A stretch of 64,000 bases of DNA from Nocardioides sp. BGMRC 2183 (lineage in GTDB: Bacteria; Actinomycetota; Actinomycetes; Propionibacteriales; Nocardioidaceae): contig VSSA01000004.1 in NCBI GenBank assembly GCA_008123405.1, forward strand, positions 279,852 through 343,851, in the 5' to 3' direction. This document shows, in pieces, positions 63,914 through 64,000 of this stretch (the first letter of the stretch is position 1; the number at the start of each line of letters is the position of its first letter). The notes below the pieces were generated by a model. It saw only the letters and a program-made list of their open reading frames with translations. It was not told where the DNA came from and did not search any database. A program made the position numbers and the translations under genes.

Positions 63914-64000
63914 TCAGCATCGTTGTCGGTGGTGGAGGACCCATTCGGTGTCGGTGTGGCGGGTGAGGGTGAAGCGTTCGTTGTGGGCGGTGCGGTGGTG
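63914..64000 (-). CDS. 3' end of an unknown gene, cut by window edge
   Basis: 28 codons and a TGA are visible, reading inward from the window end. The His/Thr/Arg-rich end (TAHNERFTLTRHTDTEWVLH) resembles tails of DUF222/HNH-endonuclease proteins common in this group, but that is only a guess from composition. It would be in the same direction as the SARP gene, 81 nt upstream of it. Confidence 0.35.
   Translation of the reverse strand, partial: HHRTAHNERFTLTRHTDTEWVLHHRQRC

Overview
The window is about 64 kb of very GC-rich DNA with tightly packed genes, many GTG starts and 4-base ATGA/GTGA overlaps. Gene content points to an actinobacterium: a mycobacterial-type SerA, a PknG/GlnX/GlnH cluster, a BioQ/BioYMN biotin-uptake locus, CimA and MocR/YczE. 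The family content and repeat style suggest Nocardioides or a close relative, but that is inference. No tRNA, rRNA, CRISPR array, transposase or phage gene was recognised.

Layout. 0-9.1 kb: end of a BNR-repeat glycosidase-like gene, two tandem but dissimilar dihydroxy-acid dehydratases (ilvD), a membrane-anchored unknown, gamma-glutamyltransferase, a GNAT acetyltransferase and two small VOC/PCD proteins. 9.1-12.8 kb: ilvB-ilvN-ilvC behind a leader-peptide attenuator. 12.8-23.2 kb: lipase, EamA transporter, patatin, PlsC-like acyltransferase, ABC-2 exporter, DsbA/FrnE, serA, and the divergent MocR/YczE pair. 23.2-36.0 kb: one continuous operon of about 13 kb, telA - unknown - CbxX-type AAA ATPase - GlnX-like sensor - GlnH-like lipoprotein - coiled-coil unknown - 24-codon ORF - PknG-like kinase - PP2C phosphatase - VWA protein - FHA protein. 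36.0-39.6 kb: methyltransferase, then a branched-chain leader peptide, a 60-aa ORF, leuB and ilvE. 39.6-45.6 kb: NhaA-DsbA fusion, Ddn-like protein, a membrane Ser/Thr kinase, and cimA behind an Ile-rich leader and attenuator. 45.6-54.5 kb: secreted glycosidase, TetR/flavin reductase pair, amidase, BioYMN with divergent BioQ-like TetR, zwf. 54.5-64 kb: secreted FN3 protein, a 168-bp near-perfect hairpin, methyltransferase, a hydrolase-glycosyltransferase fusion, a large SARP-type regulator and the 3' end of an unknown gene.

How the genes work together. Much of the window serves branched-chain amino acid synthesis (ilvD x2, ilvBNC, leuB, ilvE, cimA) plus serine entry (serA). Three of these units (ilvB, leuB, cimA) are preceded by short ORFs rich in Leu/Val/Ile codons; two of the three are followed by clear intrinsic terminators, so ribosome-mediated attenuation is the likely common control. 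Many transcripts appear leaderless: a TANNNT -10 box lies 5-9 nt before the start codon at ten places.

The most interesting system is the 13-kb operon. It embeds the mycobacterial glnX-glnH-pknG amino-acid-sensing kinase module in a larger set with TelA, an AAA ATPase, a phosphatase, a MIDAS-type VWA protein and an FHA protein; kinase, phosphatase and FHA protein share N-terminal zinc-ribbon modules. Three families of dispersed intergenic repeats also occur, one of which forms the linker of the fused hydrolase-glycosyltransferase.
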